Shown here piece by piece: positions 21,328-34,573 of a stretch of 64,000 nt of DNA. Where the stretch lies: assembly GCA_031763025.1 (NCBI GenBank), contig JASSKH010000003.1, positions 13,278,734 to 13,342,733 of the forward strand. Reading direction: 5' to 3'. The notes beneath the pieces are model-generated. The model did not search any database and was not told where the DNA came from. It saw only the letters and a program-made list of their open reading frames with translations. A program made the translations under genes and the position numbers. Positions within the stretch are counted from its first letter, which is position 1; every line of letters begins with the position of its first letter. Origin of the DNA: Macrocystis pyrifera. Taxonomy: Eukaryota > Sar > Phaeophyceae > Laminariales > Laminariaceae.

Positions 21328-23200
21328 TTAACCACATCTGCAGGAAGAGAGGACGGACTCGGGTCTCACAGCGGGATCGCACCTCAGTCCACCCGAGGCC
21401 GCCAAAGCGACGTAGTCCATTGCATCAACGTCTTCTTCCAGCGCGGGGGTGCGATGTCCCTCTAATCGCACAAAACCTGCTTCTGCTGCCTGACAGCTCA
21501 TTGTGGCTGCTGCCCCAGTAGCCGCCGCCGAGCTCATTGCACTCCCCGCCGCCGGCAATCCTCGACCACGACTGTGCTTGTAGAACTGGCCGGATCCGGG
21601 CCGCACGCGTTCCTTCAGGTCCTTGTCTCTACCTTCTCTTGTGCGAAAAGCGGCCCTCGGTGTACCCGCCGATCCATTGCGTTCGCGGCCACTACTTTCC
21701 AAGGACGGAGAGTTCCGGTCACCCCCATCCCAACGAGCATCACCACTTGGCGCCGTAGTAGCCCGCTGCACGACGTGGCTGAGCAGGCGGTAACCTCCTT
21801 GCCTTCCGTCCAGACCTTGAGCTACCAACCTGTGAAGTTCTTCTACCCTGCGCAGCAAATGCGAGCGGGGAGCACAAGTGCAGCGCTGTCCTCGGCTAAC
21901 GGCGTAGACGCAGCGGCAATGATTTTTGCGCGGATTACCCGGCTGGCGTCGCCTGCCCGTGATGACGGTGACAGCGGCGGCCGGCGACGGTTGCGATGGC
22001 GGTAGGGTCTTCTGTTTCTCTCGCGGAGGCGCCTTTCGCCATGCCTCGAAACCACCGCGCAAGGTGCGTATGCGAAATGACGTGATCAAACGACGGAGAG
22101 TCGTCGCCGAGAGAGCGTTCCGTGCCAAGGTCAGAAAACACTTGCGAACGAGCATTTCCTCAAGTTGGCGCCCGACTACTGCCCGGAGGAGGGTGTGTCT
22201 GTCTCTGGCGCCAGATGATAAGAGGCGCCAACGGCATAAGGCCGATGCCACAGCCCGTCGAGCAATCAAGCAACGGAGAGTGCTGACACGCATCTTCCAA
22301 AGTCGAAGCCACTCTCGCCATTGGTCTATCCCGTTTCTTAGATGGTCGTAACTGGATGCTGTTGTGCTGTGGTAGAGTATCCAAGCTTTCAGAACCTGAC
22401 GAGAAAAAAATGGCAGTAGTACAGGATGTTATAATCAAGGTGTTACAGTAGGGGTAAGTGGGTGGGTGGGTGCAAAGGGTGTCGTCGAAGTGCATAAACA
22501 ACTACCAGGAGGCATGTCAGTAGATGCGCACATGCAGGTATGGAGGCATGCGGAGTCATTGATAGTGTGTGTGCTGGATAGACACGTCGTGATCACCCAC
22601 GCTTGCGCCCGCAGATAACTTGATGAAACATCCGTTTTCAGGGTCTAAACACACACATAGACGCAAAAGGCGTGGCGAAACATTTCCCGACGTTTTCTCG
22701 GAATTCCAAGCTTCGTGTCTTGTGCGCCACTGTTCAAGTCAGCATAAATTCTACAAACCTCCTGGGCACAAGCTCAGCATAGTGTACAGATGAAGCTGCC
22801 TACGAAGTAGTGAGTGGCGAAGCAAGGCCTTCGCACCTTGGACACAAGGTTCTGAGAATGGTGATCACGCGCCGCTTCAAGCGCGGCGCGCTTTTCCGCC
22901 TTCTTCTTCCAGCGCTGCAAAGCCCCTCGCACCGCCAGACGCCGCAAGAGCACCAGGAGAGCCGTGAGTTTAACCGCTTCCTTCCAGCGTCGCACAGCAG
23001 CCCTGATGCATAACGTTTCGACGAGATGCCGCAGACCGGCTTCCCTGTGTGCCCATTTTCTCCAACGGCGCATGACAATGAGCGCAAAGTAGCCCATGGC
23101 GACAAAATGCTGTACGTGATGGCAGGCAAGAGCACGCCGTACGCAAACTGAGCATGAGAGGGCGATCGCAGGCACTACACACATAAACGCACACACGGAT
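21328..23200 (-). CDS. Sfi1-like protein with Trp-centred helical repeats (partial model)
   Basis: Two exon blocks are visible. The upstream one (about 23,160-22,843) reads FALIVMRRWRKWAHREAG, RAAVRRWKEAVKL and RGALQRWKKKAEKR, ending at a possible GTGCGA donor. The downstream one (about 22,355-21,328, after a likely ACAACAG acceptor) reads QWREWLRLWK, SALCRWRLL and GGFEAWRKA, then a long Arg/Ser/Gly-rich tail to a TAA. Trp residues recur about every 23-25 residues in basic helices, as in Sfi1/centrin-binding proteins of basal bodies and spindle poles. That would suit a flagellated alga (inference). The phase between the two blocks does not match with the simplest splice choice, so a small exon or another border is missing. 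A further upstream exon may lie near 23,385-23,318 (RRLTKSGLRLATLKHRERKQ before GTAACC). Confidence 0.5.
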
Positions 23201-24114
23201 TAAGGCTTCAGGTGGTATATATACGTATTTTTTCTGTGTCAATCAACACGTTAACGATTTCTTCCATGTCCGAGGCAGTGACCACAAACAGTCTAATGTC
23301 AAAATACGTTATCTCTGTAGGGTTACCTTGTTTACGTTCTCGATGTTTCAGAGTGGCGAGTCGTAAACCACTCTTGGTCAAGCGTCTTAATAAATGTCAG
23401 GCGCTCAGTGTCACATATGCCTAAAACTGTGGTGAGTATGATACGACGATGAGTTAAGCCAGCTGCACGCAGAGACGCGTGACTCTTTCGACTACAGAAA
23501 CTAGGTACGTTACTCCATGCTAGGTGACGGACTGAAATAGTGCAGGAGTGGAGTTGGCATTTTTTGCTCCAAAAGTACTGCTCATACGGAGATCGTGTCT
23601 TCTACCAACCATAGGGCCAGTTCAGGTGTTGAAAAACCCCTTCGTTCTGCAAGGAGTAGTGCCATCGACTTGAACCGCAACTTCAAAAGTTAATTTCGTG
23701 CAATATGTTGTAAATTAAACAGAAATGACGGCCAAAACGTCGGTTGCAGAAGCAGTATGGGCATGTTTGTCCAAAGACAGGTTCGAGTTAATTCCTCTCA
23801 AAATCCACTCTGCAGTGGGCTATTTACGAATCCGTAGTTGCAGTCGAAATTACAAGGTTTTTCCGGAGGCTTTGATGCTGAAGACAACGCTTAAGCCACG
23901 CAAAGAGCAATGTGAAAGGTGCCTGTACTACGAGGGTAGTAGACTAGGGTATTTGCTAGCGTTGTATGGTTTTTAGTTGTTTACGTGGTTCTACGTGAAA
24001 TACGCGGCCTCCTTTGCAAGAGGATCGTCCTATGTTTTCGGGGCCAAGATTTAGGTCCTGGGAGATTTCTTTCCATCCGCCCGCACAGTTTCGCCATTGC
24101 TGTAAGGAATCAGG

Positions 24115-24364
24115 TGGGGGTGTACTCATGATCATGCATGGCCGTAGTCGTATGACCATATATCCTCGCATCCCTATAATGCCGGGATGGAGTGCGTCGG
24201 GTTTTCACCGACCAGGCAGATATAGCTTGCACCAAGCACGAAGCGCCGTGAAATGTTCGGCGAGCCGCATTAAGAGTGAGCTGCATCCTACCAAGAACCG
24301 CTTTTGAGGCGGATTTTCTTGTATATGGATGACAGCGTCAATTAATTGATTTATTGTCTGGTGT
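24115..24364 (-). repeat. Dispersed repeat R1, 3' fragment
   Basis: The reverse complement matches the right half of R1: GGCCATGCATGAT end, GGTGAAAACCCGAC (seen here as GTCGGGTTTTCACC), GGATGCAGCTCAC and GTCATCCATATACAAG. It is truncated relative to the copies at 15,776 and 33,536, and is flanked by a G-run on the R1 3' side. Confidence 0.8.
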
Positions 24365-25304
24365 GGGGGGGTTGTTTACACCTAAAGCTAAATGCAAGCT
24401 AAATGAAAGCTACTGTAAATGGCGGTGGCATGCGTAGGAGGGGGGACATTGCCACCTTTGGTCGGCGATAGGATGGTTTTTTTTCTGCTCTATGCAGCGT
24501 GTTGAACAAGCAAACTTGTCTCACTTGCTGCTGCTGCTACTGCTGCTGCTGCTGCTGCTCTTCAAACTTCAAGCGGGGAGGACTGTAGTTCTGACGAAGT
24601 CTAGGTATGACTTTTATGACTCTTTTTTTTTGTGTTTCAGCTTGCCTGTTCTCGCTCATCCATTGTCTTTCTGCCGCGACGGTTGCGGATCATCGAGCGG
24701 CAGTGTGTTATCCACCGCGGAACGTGCTCTGCATGACACCTATTCATGGCGGCAGAGGGAATAGCCGCAGCGAGTGAGGCGACGCATTAAGGAGAACGGG
24801 GTGGGAAAAGTATGACACCCGTTGTAGTGGACAGGGCGTGGATACTATCGTCTCCAGTCCTCGGGATAGCATGTTAAGGTCTTAGTCCGTTGGGCTATTG
24901 GCGAAAGGTTAACCGATCGCCTACACAATCCAAGCCTTATAAAACTCTCCCCCCCTGGAACGGACCGGATATACGGGTCGACGTGCCACCAACACGCGGT
25001 TCCAATTTTGGGGATCCAGAAGTATTATTTTTTTTTTTTTCAGATTCTTGCCATGATGAAATTCACTTTTCTTTTAAAAACTATTTCATGATGGACGTGA
25101 GGTGCGGACTCACGACCAACGACCCATGTCCTGCCGATGAGGCCATACGTGAAGGCATTAGTCCGTTGGGCTATTGGTAAAAAGTTAACCGATCGCCTAC
25201 CCAATCTAAACCTTATAGCAAGCAGCACAGCAGTACAATATCATGAAGCATGAAATAACACATCGTACCAACCACTGCTGTACTACTGTACTACATCCCT
25301 GTAC

Positions 25305-25413
25305 TATTACGGGGGTCCATAGTTAATAGGACCTATGGTACACATAAAAACCTACATATTTACGTATTTTTACTAACAATATTTGGTCCTACTTACTATG
25401 GTCTTCCGTAATA
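25305..25413. mobile_element. 105-bp MITE (family M1), TA target duplication, copy 1
   Basis: The element spans 25,307-25,411 between TA dinucleotides. The left terminus TTACGGGGGTCCATAGTTAA is inverted at the right end (ACTATGGTCTTCCGTAA), with terminal inverted repeats of about 27 bp and an A/T-rich middle (ACATAAAAACCTA). Two further copies of exactly the same length lie at 60,280 and 62,229. TA duplication and TIR-only structure fit a Tc1/mariner-mobilised non-autonomous element. No transposase is in the window. Confidence 0.85.
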
Positions 25414-26148
25414 CTACTGACTGTTGTACGATACATATTTATCTTGGTGAGGTCGTGCGATGATTGAAGCATGCTTGAAGCGGTGTTGCAGAGCAACGAT
25501 GAAGCTGGTGCTTACTACATGGGCATAACACCCACTGCTTTGGGCTCTAGTTACCGTACTGTAGTACCTTGTAGATGTAAGGGACGACTGCCTGCAGTGA
25601 TTCATTACAACAACACTGTTGAACTACCACGAGGGTTTCGTACTTCGTACTTATACTCTTCCTGTGTTGTTCGAAATCGATCAAAGCATTAAAAAACGGT
25701 GAATGAACCGGTTTTTTACACCGACGTCTTCTGAATAAGGCGCAGGCTTGGAATCAGTGACAATACGAACGGGTGTTCTACCGTATACGTACCTGGTTCA
25801 GCACACCGATCGCAAAGATGCAAGTATCCTAGAAACCGCCAGCCAATGCACAGTACCGAAGCTGGTGCAGACACTGACCTGTGTGAGTGGGGGGCATATA
25901 CGAGGGATACTCCTCGAGCGTTCTGTTCCCGGGCGCCGTACAGCCGTCGCAAGGCCCCGGCGGGTGTGGTCTCGTCTGCCGACACCCGCGCTCCCAACCT
26001 AATTAGTAGTAAATCTTGGCGATCCTCTGGAGGCATACCAGAGTTGGAGAGTGATTCTCTCTGACCCCTGGTTGCTTCCCAGCCCTGGTTACAGACGGTG
26101 GGTCAAACCCAAAGGTGGGGGCGTGCACAGGGTTGGAGATGTATGTAT

Positions 26149-26187
26149 GGTGCATGATTCTCTATCCTGCTCTTGGAATCATGCACC
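26149..26187. repeat. Perfect 12-bp inverted repeat (hairpin)
   Basis: GGTGCATGATTC at 26,149-26,160 is matched by GAATCATGCACC at 26,176-26,187, with a 15-base loop. It lies about 500 bp upstream of the DUF445 gene start. Its role is unknown; it is not followed by a T-run, and bacterial-style termination is irrelevant here. Confidence 0.7.
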
Positions 26188-26708
26188 AGCAGAGAGTGAG
26201 GTAGATCCATGTGACTACAATAATTAATACTCTGTGTCTTTAGATCTCGAAGCGTCATACCAGGTACACACTTTTTAAAGACGGTCGGCTCTCGTGGTGC
26301 AAACGTTTGAGGTCAATTACGTTCGGGAGCAACTGACCTTGGTATATGCAGCTCGAACCTTCGGTACCCGCGGTCCGTGGCAGCTTCGATTCCACCGTCA
26401 CATGGCCCCGGTGAAGTACATGCTTGTCATTGCCATTGTACACCACCGGTAAAAAAATATCCAGAATTGAAAGCGAGGGTTTCCATAAATATTTTGCGGC
26501 GTTACTGGTTCGGGCGCGGGGCAATGTAATAAAAATGTAATGTCATCCATCTGCTACAGAGCAGAAGCTGCCAGCTGCGCGCCCAGCGAGAGAGGGCACT
26601 AGGAGGTGTGCTATGCCGCAGTGGCAGAATATCAAGTCGACTGGTCACCCAAGCGTCAGGTGCAACTCTAGGTCACTCATCATCAGGCAGCTTTGAACCG
26701 AAAAAAGC

Positions 26709-29700
26709 ATGCCGCTACTCCTATTAATAGCATGGAGACGGAAGCTATCGATGAGTTCGCTTATTGCACATGTTTCGGCACTCCAGCTGCTGCTTGTTGG
26801 AGTCATGGTGGCGTCGGACACGTTGTTGCCGGCACAAGCTTTCGTGCCTCAACTGGGTATTCGCCTTTCTCCGGGTGACCTCGACTTGGCACGAGGAGCT
26901 GGTCGACGCAGCCGACAACCGGGTTTTGCTGCTGCTGCTGCTGCTGCTGCGTCGACGCGGCATCTTCGATCGCGCAACCAGGTGAGAATATACGCTTGTA
27001 ACTTGAATGCCACACGGGCGGGCCGTTTTCTGCGACACACAACACGACTGGAACGCATGAGATCGACGTTTAGGGCATAGAGGTCTCATGTTCTATACTC
27101 GTTGTATCGTAAGCCGCACCCAGTCTACTCGGACGGCAGCTCGGGTTACCTGCTTCCGTGCGGTGCTTTAAGGTCATTGATGGCGTCATTCGATTCGTTC
27201 TCGTACAACCACGTACCAGGTACCTGGTAAACCTGGGTACGTATTTACGTGTATATTGGCTGCTGGAGCGGAGGTTGTTAGAGCAGCGACAGCAGTGTCA
27301 TCGTCGTGCGGCATATGGCAGAGGAGGGTTGGTTGTTGTCTTGAAGGGACGGGGGAGGGGGGGGTGTTGTTTGTTGGGGGGAAAGGAACGAGAAAGAGGA
27401 AAGAGATGAGGGCGACGCAAGAGCACTTTCCACGATCCCTGACATCTCCGGGCTTGGCCGCCCTTCCGCACATCAGTACATTCTTTCGCCTGACTTCATC
27501 CCTGTCATTGCTCACAGAGTGGTCGAGACGTACCCCGTTTACAAGATCCGCATCGCATTTCAGTCGTCACTAACTGACTTGCGTTTATACGTAGCCCTGT
27601 ATCTCGAGATTTGTTTGCGGTGTTCAATCGACGACCCGTCGCCATCATGCCAAGCGACGAAAATCATGCAAACCCCGCCTCGCCTGCCCCCCCCTGCATC
27701 CCCTCCCCCCCGGCATGCACCCCCCCCGAACCCCCCTAACTTCTTCAAATCCCCCACCCACGAAACGCCTCCTAGGTTACGCCGCCACTGCTAGGCCCAG
27801 CCGGTGCACACGACTCGCCTGGGCGTCCTCAAGCCTACGGGCATCCAACCGAAAGCGGAAGGAGGTGGGCGCCGTGCCAAGGAATCGCGGGGCCCGCTCC
27901 GTGGACATTCGCAATCACAAAGACACCGTTGACGGTAGCAGCAGCAGCAGTGCCCGGGTCAGGAGAAGGGGGGTGGTTTCGGGGGCGAAAGGAAGGGCGA
28001 TCGTTCAGGAGAGGCGGGGAGTGGCACCGCCCGGGTGCGGTGGCGGAAGGGGTCGGTGGCGAGGGTGGGGAGGGTCTCGTGTCGGGTGTGGCGGCTGGCG
28101 GCGACGCGGCGGCGCCCGTGGCGGCCCCTGACGGAGCCGCCGCGGAAGGGGGGGAAGACAGCAGCTGGGTTAAGAAGCGGTGAGAGCGGCTTCTCTCCCT
28201 CACGATCGAGGACGTTGTCGGTCGTGGTGTATGTCAATGGTGGGTACTCTGCCGGTAGCGCGTAAGAGGGAGGCTCGGTTGCTCCGAGAATCGGGAGGCC
28301 CAAGGAAGAATAGATACCTTCGGCGGTGTGAAGACGAACCAAAACCTATCACCGATGCTGTGCTATTTTGACTCGGGGTGCAGCGTGTACCTCACGCTCG
28401 CGGCTGTCTTCCGTGGTTGGGCCGGTAGCGGCGTTAGCTTACTGCACAGTCGTAGGCTGTAGTTTTTCGAGGCGTCTCTATTTGGAGTAGAAACGATGCT
28501 CCGTCTCGAAAGGGATGCGTGGCCATCGGTCAAATGACTACGGCAACCAACAAATGTGAACCCCCCCCCCCCCCCCCCCCCCCCCCCGCTTCCCCCCACG
28601 CCGCGTTTCTCAACTTGGTTTGCGTCGTCTTCTGCGGTCATGCAGGTGGCGCTACGCGTTGGCCAAGATAAAAAAAGAGCCGCTGCAAATACTCACCATT
28701 CCAGTCTCCGCAGCCTGCGTCGGCTGGATCACGAACAAGGTCCGGCTTACATTGGGAGTGATGGAAAATAGTGCGCACGATCTATCTATCTGTCTCGTAC
28801 TGTAAATCCTTTAGATCCTAGCCTGCCGTTAAGATATCCTGCGCAGGATCCTGTATGCGTAGGACACATCCAACCCAGAAAAAATGTCCTAGATCATGCA
28901 GGTTTTACGGGCTCCCACCCGGCAACATGAGCTACTGTAAATCATCCGGATCAATGATGTATCTATCCTGAAGGATCTAGATCATGGAAGTGCGAACCGA
29001 TGACATGTCCGAGGTGTGAAGTAGTGCAGTACTTGGCATGTTCTCAAGCGAAAAGCCTCGAGGCCGTAGCTTTACCGCTAGTGAAATTACTGCGAAGTCC
29101 GCTGGTCGTCAACCCCCCCCCCCCCCCCCCCCACCGGAAATTAAACTAACTCATTGAAGCTGTCATCCATATGCAAGTCCGCCTCACAAGCGGTTCTTAG
29201 TAGGATGCAGCTCACCCTTCATGCGACTCGCCGGACACCTCACGGCGCCTCGCGCTTGGTGCAAGCAATGTCTGCCTGGTCGGTGAAAACCCGACATGCT
29301 CCGTCCCGGCATTGTAGGGATGCGAGGGTCTATGGTCATACGACTACGGCCATGCATGAGATCGAGTACATCTCTCCTATCGAGTACACTCCCCCCCCCT
29401 CCCGCCAGTCTTGTTGGAAAAAACCGGGGAGGCGTTGCGGCAGGGGGTATCGGGCCACGGGATTGTCGTCGTCGTACCGACCCGCCGGGTCGGAACGAAG
29501 TACCACCAACTATAGCTACCCTTCTTGCGTTTTTAGCCTCCCTTCTGTCTAGGCGTACGCCGCGAAGGGGTGGCGTGACAATACCGCGCGATGCACCGAT
29601 GGGGTGCGTATGAGTGCTCGTGCCGGTGGTGCAGGAGCCAACAGTTTTGGTTTTTACACGTGTGCAGTCTGAATCGGTCCACGTGGTAGACTGCTGTCTG

Positions 29701-32700
29701 TCGCCACCCGAGGCCAGGGCGACGCAAACGTTGCCGGCAAGAGCAACGCAAAGCTACAGTAGCCGTAAAAGCGTGCTTTTTTGTAGACACTTCGCCCTTG
29801 CCATGAAACATTTCTTGCTCCGCGTACATTCAATACGGCTCACCACCCCCGCCCGCGCCCCCCCCCCCCCCCCCCCCCCCCATCTAGAACGTGAGCTGAT
29901 TTAGTTTGTTTCTCCCTGCCTTCTCTCGTTTTCGTCCTCTTGGTTGTGCCGGTGCTCGGTTCTTGCGTGCGACGATCCCGGGAGAAGCTGGCCGTGGAAA
30001 TGATTTTCCACCCGCTGGTATGGCGCGGCATCCCGTTGCGAGTCATCGATGGGGAGCCGCTGGGGTTGATAGGGTGGCAGGGTATCGTGCCGGCTAAGGC
30101 CGGCGTGATGGCGGAACGCATGGTGGACATGGTCACGACGCAGCTCGTTGATGTGGAGGAGGTGAAAGTTTCTTCTCTTTCGTGTTTTTGGTCTCGTGAA
30201 GATCGCGTGCTACGTCACCTATTTTTTCATGAGGCTTCTCTCTTTCAATTCAGGAGCACTGTACCTCACACCCAACAACCGAGTTTGTGTGTGTGTGTGT
30301 GTGTGTTTTTTTAAAAGCTAAACCCGATAGTGAAAAGTGTTTGGGCAATCTCTCACCATAGTACGGCTCAGAGCGCGCGCAGTACTGCGGGGGGTCAAAC
30401 GGTGCCCAAATATTGTGCGTCTCTTTTTTGTTAGCGCAATTCTCGGACGTCGCTCGGTAGACACGGGGTGGGCAAAGCGAAAACAACCTGTCTTGCTTTG
30501 CCACGGCAGTGCATGGAAGAAACGCGTAGGAAGCCTCACGCGAGGGCCCGACGCGCTCGTGAGGACCGAGCAGCGAAAGCGATCGCCTCCGCCGTTTCCA
30601 CCGCCACCGCCACCGCCGCCACCTCACGAAGTGGCGCTATAGGCTACGGCGGTATAAATTCCCCCTCTCGATCAGCCTCCGCCCTCAACGCTGACGCCGA
30701 AAAATCAAACCAATCACCCGTGAACAGGTCTTCCGCCGCCTCTCCCCGAGGAAGATCGCTCGGCTGCTTGGCCCGGAGATCAACTCGATCGTCCAGAACG
30801 TGTACGATGATCTTGCCCCGAGCCAAATGGCGTGGCTTCCCGAGGGGTTCGGGTCTGGCCTTACGCCCCAGGCGGTGAGACGCGGGCCGCGGCGTCGACT
30901 CAATGTCTGTTGTTTGGTACCGACTTCTGGTGAAGTGTGTGTGCTGGGAGACTCTGGAGTGCGCGCTGTGTGTACCCTGCGTTGCACGTGATGGTGTGAA
31001 CGGCTAGCAGTAGCAGCGTGCGAGGAGGGAACGGATGCGTCGTCGCTTGTCTCCAATGTTACCGTTTCACTGCCGTCCTGTAGGGCACACGCGGCGTACC
31101 CTCGGGAAAGCCTCCGTCGAGACCAGGAACTTCGTGATTTCTTGCCCCCGCCCCCCCCAACCCCCGGGCATGATATTCTCCCTACCAGCCCCCTCACCCC
31201 CTAATGCTCACTGTATGTGTACTCTTGCCCTACGTCGAATACTGTCCTTGCACAAACGCGTTCGTTGGTTGTTGTTATTATATTATCCGCTCTCGCATGT
31301 GAGGTGGATGAGCTTAAGGGACTACGGCGTGGAATGCTGATGGGGCTGACGAAGGACATGCAGACTCACGTGACTAAGGTGGACTCACTAGAGTAGAAAA
31401 AAGAGCGCAAACGGCGTGAAAAACCCCGCGGCATTTTCCCGTCGCCGCCGCCCGTCGCTTTTCTTGTGTTTAGTGTTCGCTGGCACTTTTTGCGTGGACA
31501 GTCGTAGCGTCGTGTCGGCAAAAATAGGTGGAACCGCGGAAGTATCAGGGAGCAGTCCCATGCGAAAGTTGGTAGTTGTTGTCACTACGTCAGTCGATTC
31601 GTCTTGTGCGTGGTTTAGCGCTGGGTGTTGTTACACGTGTCAGGGAACGCTATTCGTTTGGTCACCCTCGTAACCTCAAAAACGCCTCTTTGTCGTGTGG
31701 GGTCTCAGCGGTTGAACCTATCTCAACGGTAGCTTTCAACAGTAGCTTGGATCCATGCGTCCCTATCAGAGCGTGGACATTTTTCAGCCATTTCGCGCCT
31801 TGTGACGGGCGTTCGCGGACCTAAGCCCACGAAAAAAGGCAGAGAAGGAAGAGCTGTTGTATTCGTATACGTCGAGTCTATGGCCTATGCCCCCAGCGCA
31901 CAGTGAACAAATTCATCAACTCTGCTGGTATTGCTTTTTTCGTATTATACAACGACAGCGATGGGAGATGCTCGAAGTGCGTCGATGGAGTCTGATCGCC
32001 AAAATACAGCCCTAGATTTGTCCGTGGCAAAGTAAAAAAACGCTAATTTTGGTCTTTTTTGTGTGGGTCATTCATCTACCGCGAAAATCCCCCGACCGCG
32101 AAGGTGCTCGACTTGAAGGAGATGGTTGTCGGCGAGATGCTCCGAGACCGTTCCCTGATGGTGTCGCTGTTCCAGAAGTGCGGCAAGGCGGAGTTCAAGT
32201 TTCTTGTGAACAGGTACCGTACGTCAAGACGCGTCCTATGATAGCGGTAGAGCACTCTTTGGGCTAAAACCATTCTGACTGGCGGGGGCACTCCTCAGCT
32301 CAGGAGCTACAGCCAAGACGACCGAAAAATCCCGCCAATGCTGTACGTACATGATAATGTTTTTTTTAAAAACCCTACGACAGGGCATTTATAGGGCTAG
32401 TAGGCTAGGCTACGCTTGTGTTTGTTTTTTTTTTCTCAAAAGCCAGATAAAGAGAGCTCCTTACGTATGGAGCCTCAGAAAAGTAAGGTGCTCTTACCTC
32501 AACCGCTACCATAGCAGCCCTCTCGAGAGACCTTTCCACCGTCTTCGGCGGGCTCTTGACAACGCTTGGCATGTTTTTTGAGGAGCCAAATCGCTCTCGT
32601 ATGTAGCTGCATAATCCAATCCAGGCGTCGCCGTGTGCTATGATCACATCGAAGAGTCCGTTAATCTGTTGCCTCTCGCACGAACCACGATATGGACGGG

Positions 32701-34542
32701 TCGTTCGCCCTTCCTTCCTCCCCTCCTCGCCGCCCGGCCGCCCCCAATGCAAAACCAGTGGATTCTTCTTTGGCTTCCTCCTGGGGGTGGTCCAGATGTT
32801 TGTCTGGCTCCTGTACGACAAGCCTTGGACACTGCCAGCGGGAGGCGCGGTAGTGGGCTACATAACCAATTGGCTGGCCATCAAGCTCATCTTCGAGCCC
32901 GTGGATCCGGTAAAAAAATGGGCCCGTTCGTGCTCCAGGGGCTGTTTCTCAAGCGGCAGGATGAGGTAAGCCGTCGCCGACACCCCAAAACCGTCTCAAT
33001 TTTTCACCTTGAGAGCAACCGTTGCAGTGAGAGCGCGAGTCGGCAAATATTGAGGCAAAATCGACGGGCAATGGGAATTTACGCGCTAAAAAATGATGGG
33101 CAAGTGTACAAGGGGGGAGAACGGACGAAACCTGTGACCATGGCTTACCCAGAAGGCTTTTGAGGGCAAAATCCTCCTGCGCGTTGAGCCGGAAGGTAAA
33201 AGTGATGATAAGATTAAAAAAAATAAAGCCAAAATGGTGCGTTTTGTCAACGTTCGTACCTTGTGTCCTCGCGGCGCTTGCTCCGCGAGCATAACTGGTG
33301 AACGGACCCGAGGATACGCTGCCGACTGGCGGCGGTACGCGTTAGAGCTAATGAGCTAGGCCGAAAACGAGGGGAAAAAAAAAAAAAAACGAAAGCTTCG
33401 TGCAGTGCAGTGCAGTGCAGCGCGTGCCTTAGGTCTCGAAGAGCACATACTGACACGCATCCCTTTTCGTTCGAAACCGACTCAGCAAACCAAACGAGTA
33501 TTTATCACCCCTCCCCCCCCCCCCCCCCCTTATATAGTATATGTACTGTAGGTTGGGTTGGCGTCGGTTGGCTACGGCACCGTCAAACATGCCGCTAACT
33601 ACTTGAACTAGACAACCAGGGTACCGTTTTTTTTTTTTTTTTTTGGCGGTCGGTCGCAGCTGGTGGTCGAGTTAAATCATTCGTGCGTGGTAGAGAACCT
33701 TTACTCCGTACAAGGAGAAGGATCGTATCACGTACCAGGTAGTGTTTATGGTAAGGCACCCAAGAGACAGTTACATAGAACTCCGATTTCTGTCTTTGGA
33801 AGTGGCTACACCAGGAGATAAATTAGCTCATTGAAGCTGTCATCCATATGCAAGTCCGCCTCACAAGCGGTTCTTACGTAGTAGGATGCAGCTCACCTTT
33901 CGTGCGGCTCGCCGGATACCTCACGGCGCTACGCGCTTGGTGCGAGCAATGTCTGCCCGGTTGGTGAAAACCCGACGTGCTCCGTCCTGGCATTGTAAGG
34001 ATGTCAGGGTCTATGGTCATACGAGTCCGGCCATGCATGATATCGAGTACACCCCCGCGCCCCCCCCTCCGGTGCCCGCGCGCTTTTCCCACTGCCTTCT
34101 CAATACACTACATATCGAAAAATCGAAAAGGTGGCCGCAGATTTCGCTGCGTTCTTCTCGGACAATGTCTTGACGTCGAAGAAGTTGTGGGCGTCGATGA
34201 TCGGAGGCTCGCGGGCGGTAGCTTTCCGGGATCTGGTCACCGCACGCGTTGTACCCTTCGTGTCGCGGGCGTCGGCGGTGGCCGGGGCTAATCTGGACCC
34301 CCTGACGGTGAAGGGCCTTGCGGCTAGGGCTGCGGACAAGCTCGTGGACCACGTGCACGTGCTGCACGACTACACGGACAAGACGCTTGCTCTGCGGGCG
34401 ACCATGACCGTGCAGATGCAAAAGGTGAAAGGGGGGAAAGCGGGAGACACCTTTTTTTTACAAGCCAGTGGCGGGTCGTAGTTGGCGCGTGTTCGTTGGT
34501 TTTTGTCGTTGCATGTATAGACCAGACCAGACCGTCTCGTGG

Positions 34543-34573
<31 letters not shown>

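Larger units (their letters stand above)
23425..26708. other. Gene-poor stretch with repeats
   Basis: I see no supported gene. It contains an R1 fragment (24,115-24,364), a CTG run (24,524-24,560) that creates a poly-Leu open frame, a direct repeat of about 62 bp (24,883-24,946 and 25,159-25,221, core AGTCCGTTGGGCTATTGG then TTAACCGATCGCCTAC), a 105-bp MITE (25,307-25,411) and a perfect 12-bp hairpin (26,149-26,187). The direct repeat is not a tRNA: it has no T-arm box or cloverleaf. Confidence 0.5.

Noticed and set aside
24492..24764. Open frame with a poly-leucine run, considered as a signal peptide or membrane protein
   Set aside because: The run comes from a CTG microsatellite, and the rest has no family features.
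24883..25221. Repeated TTAACCGATCGCC segment considered as a tRNA pair
   Set aside because: No cloverleaf, no GGTTCRA T-arm box, and no anticodon stem could be drawn.
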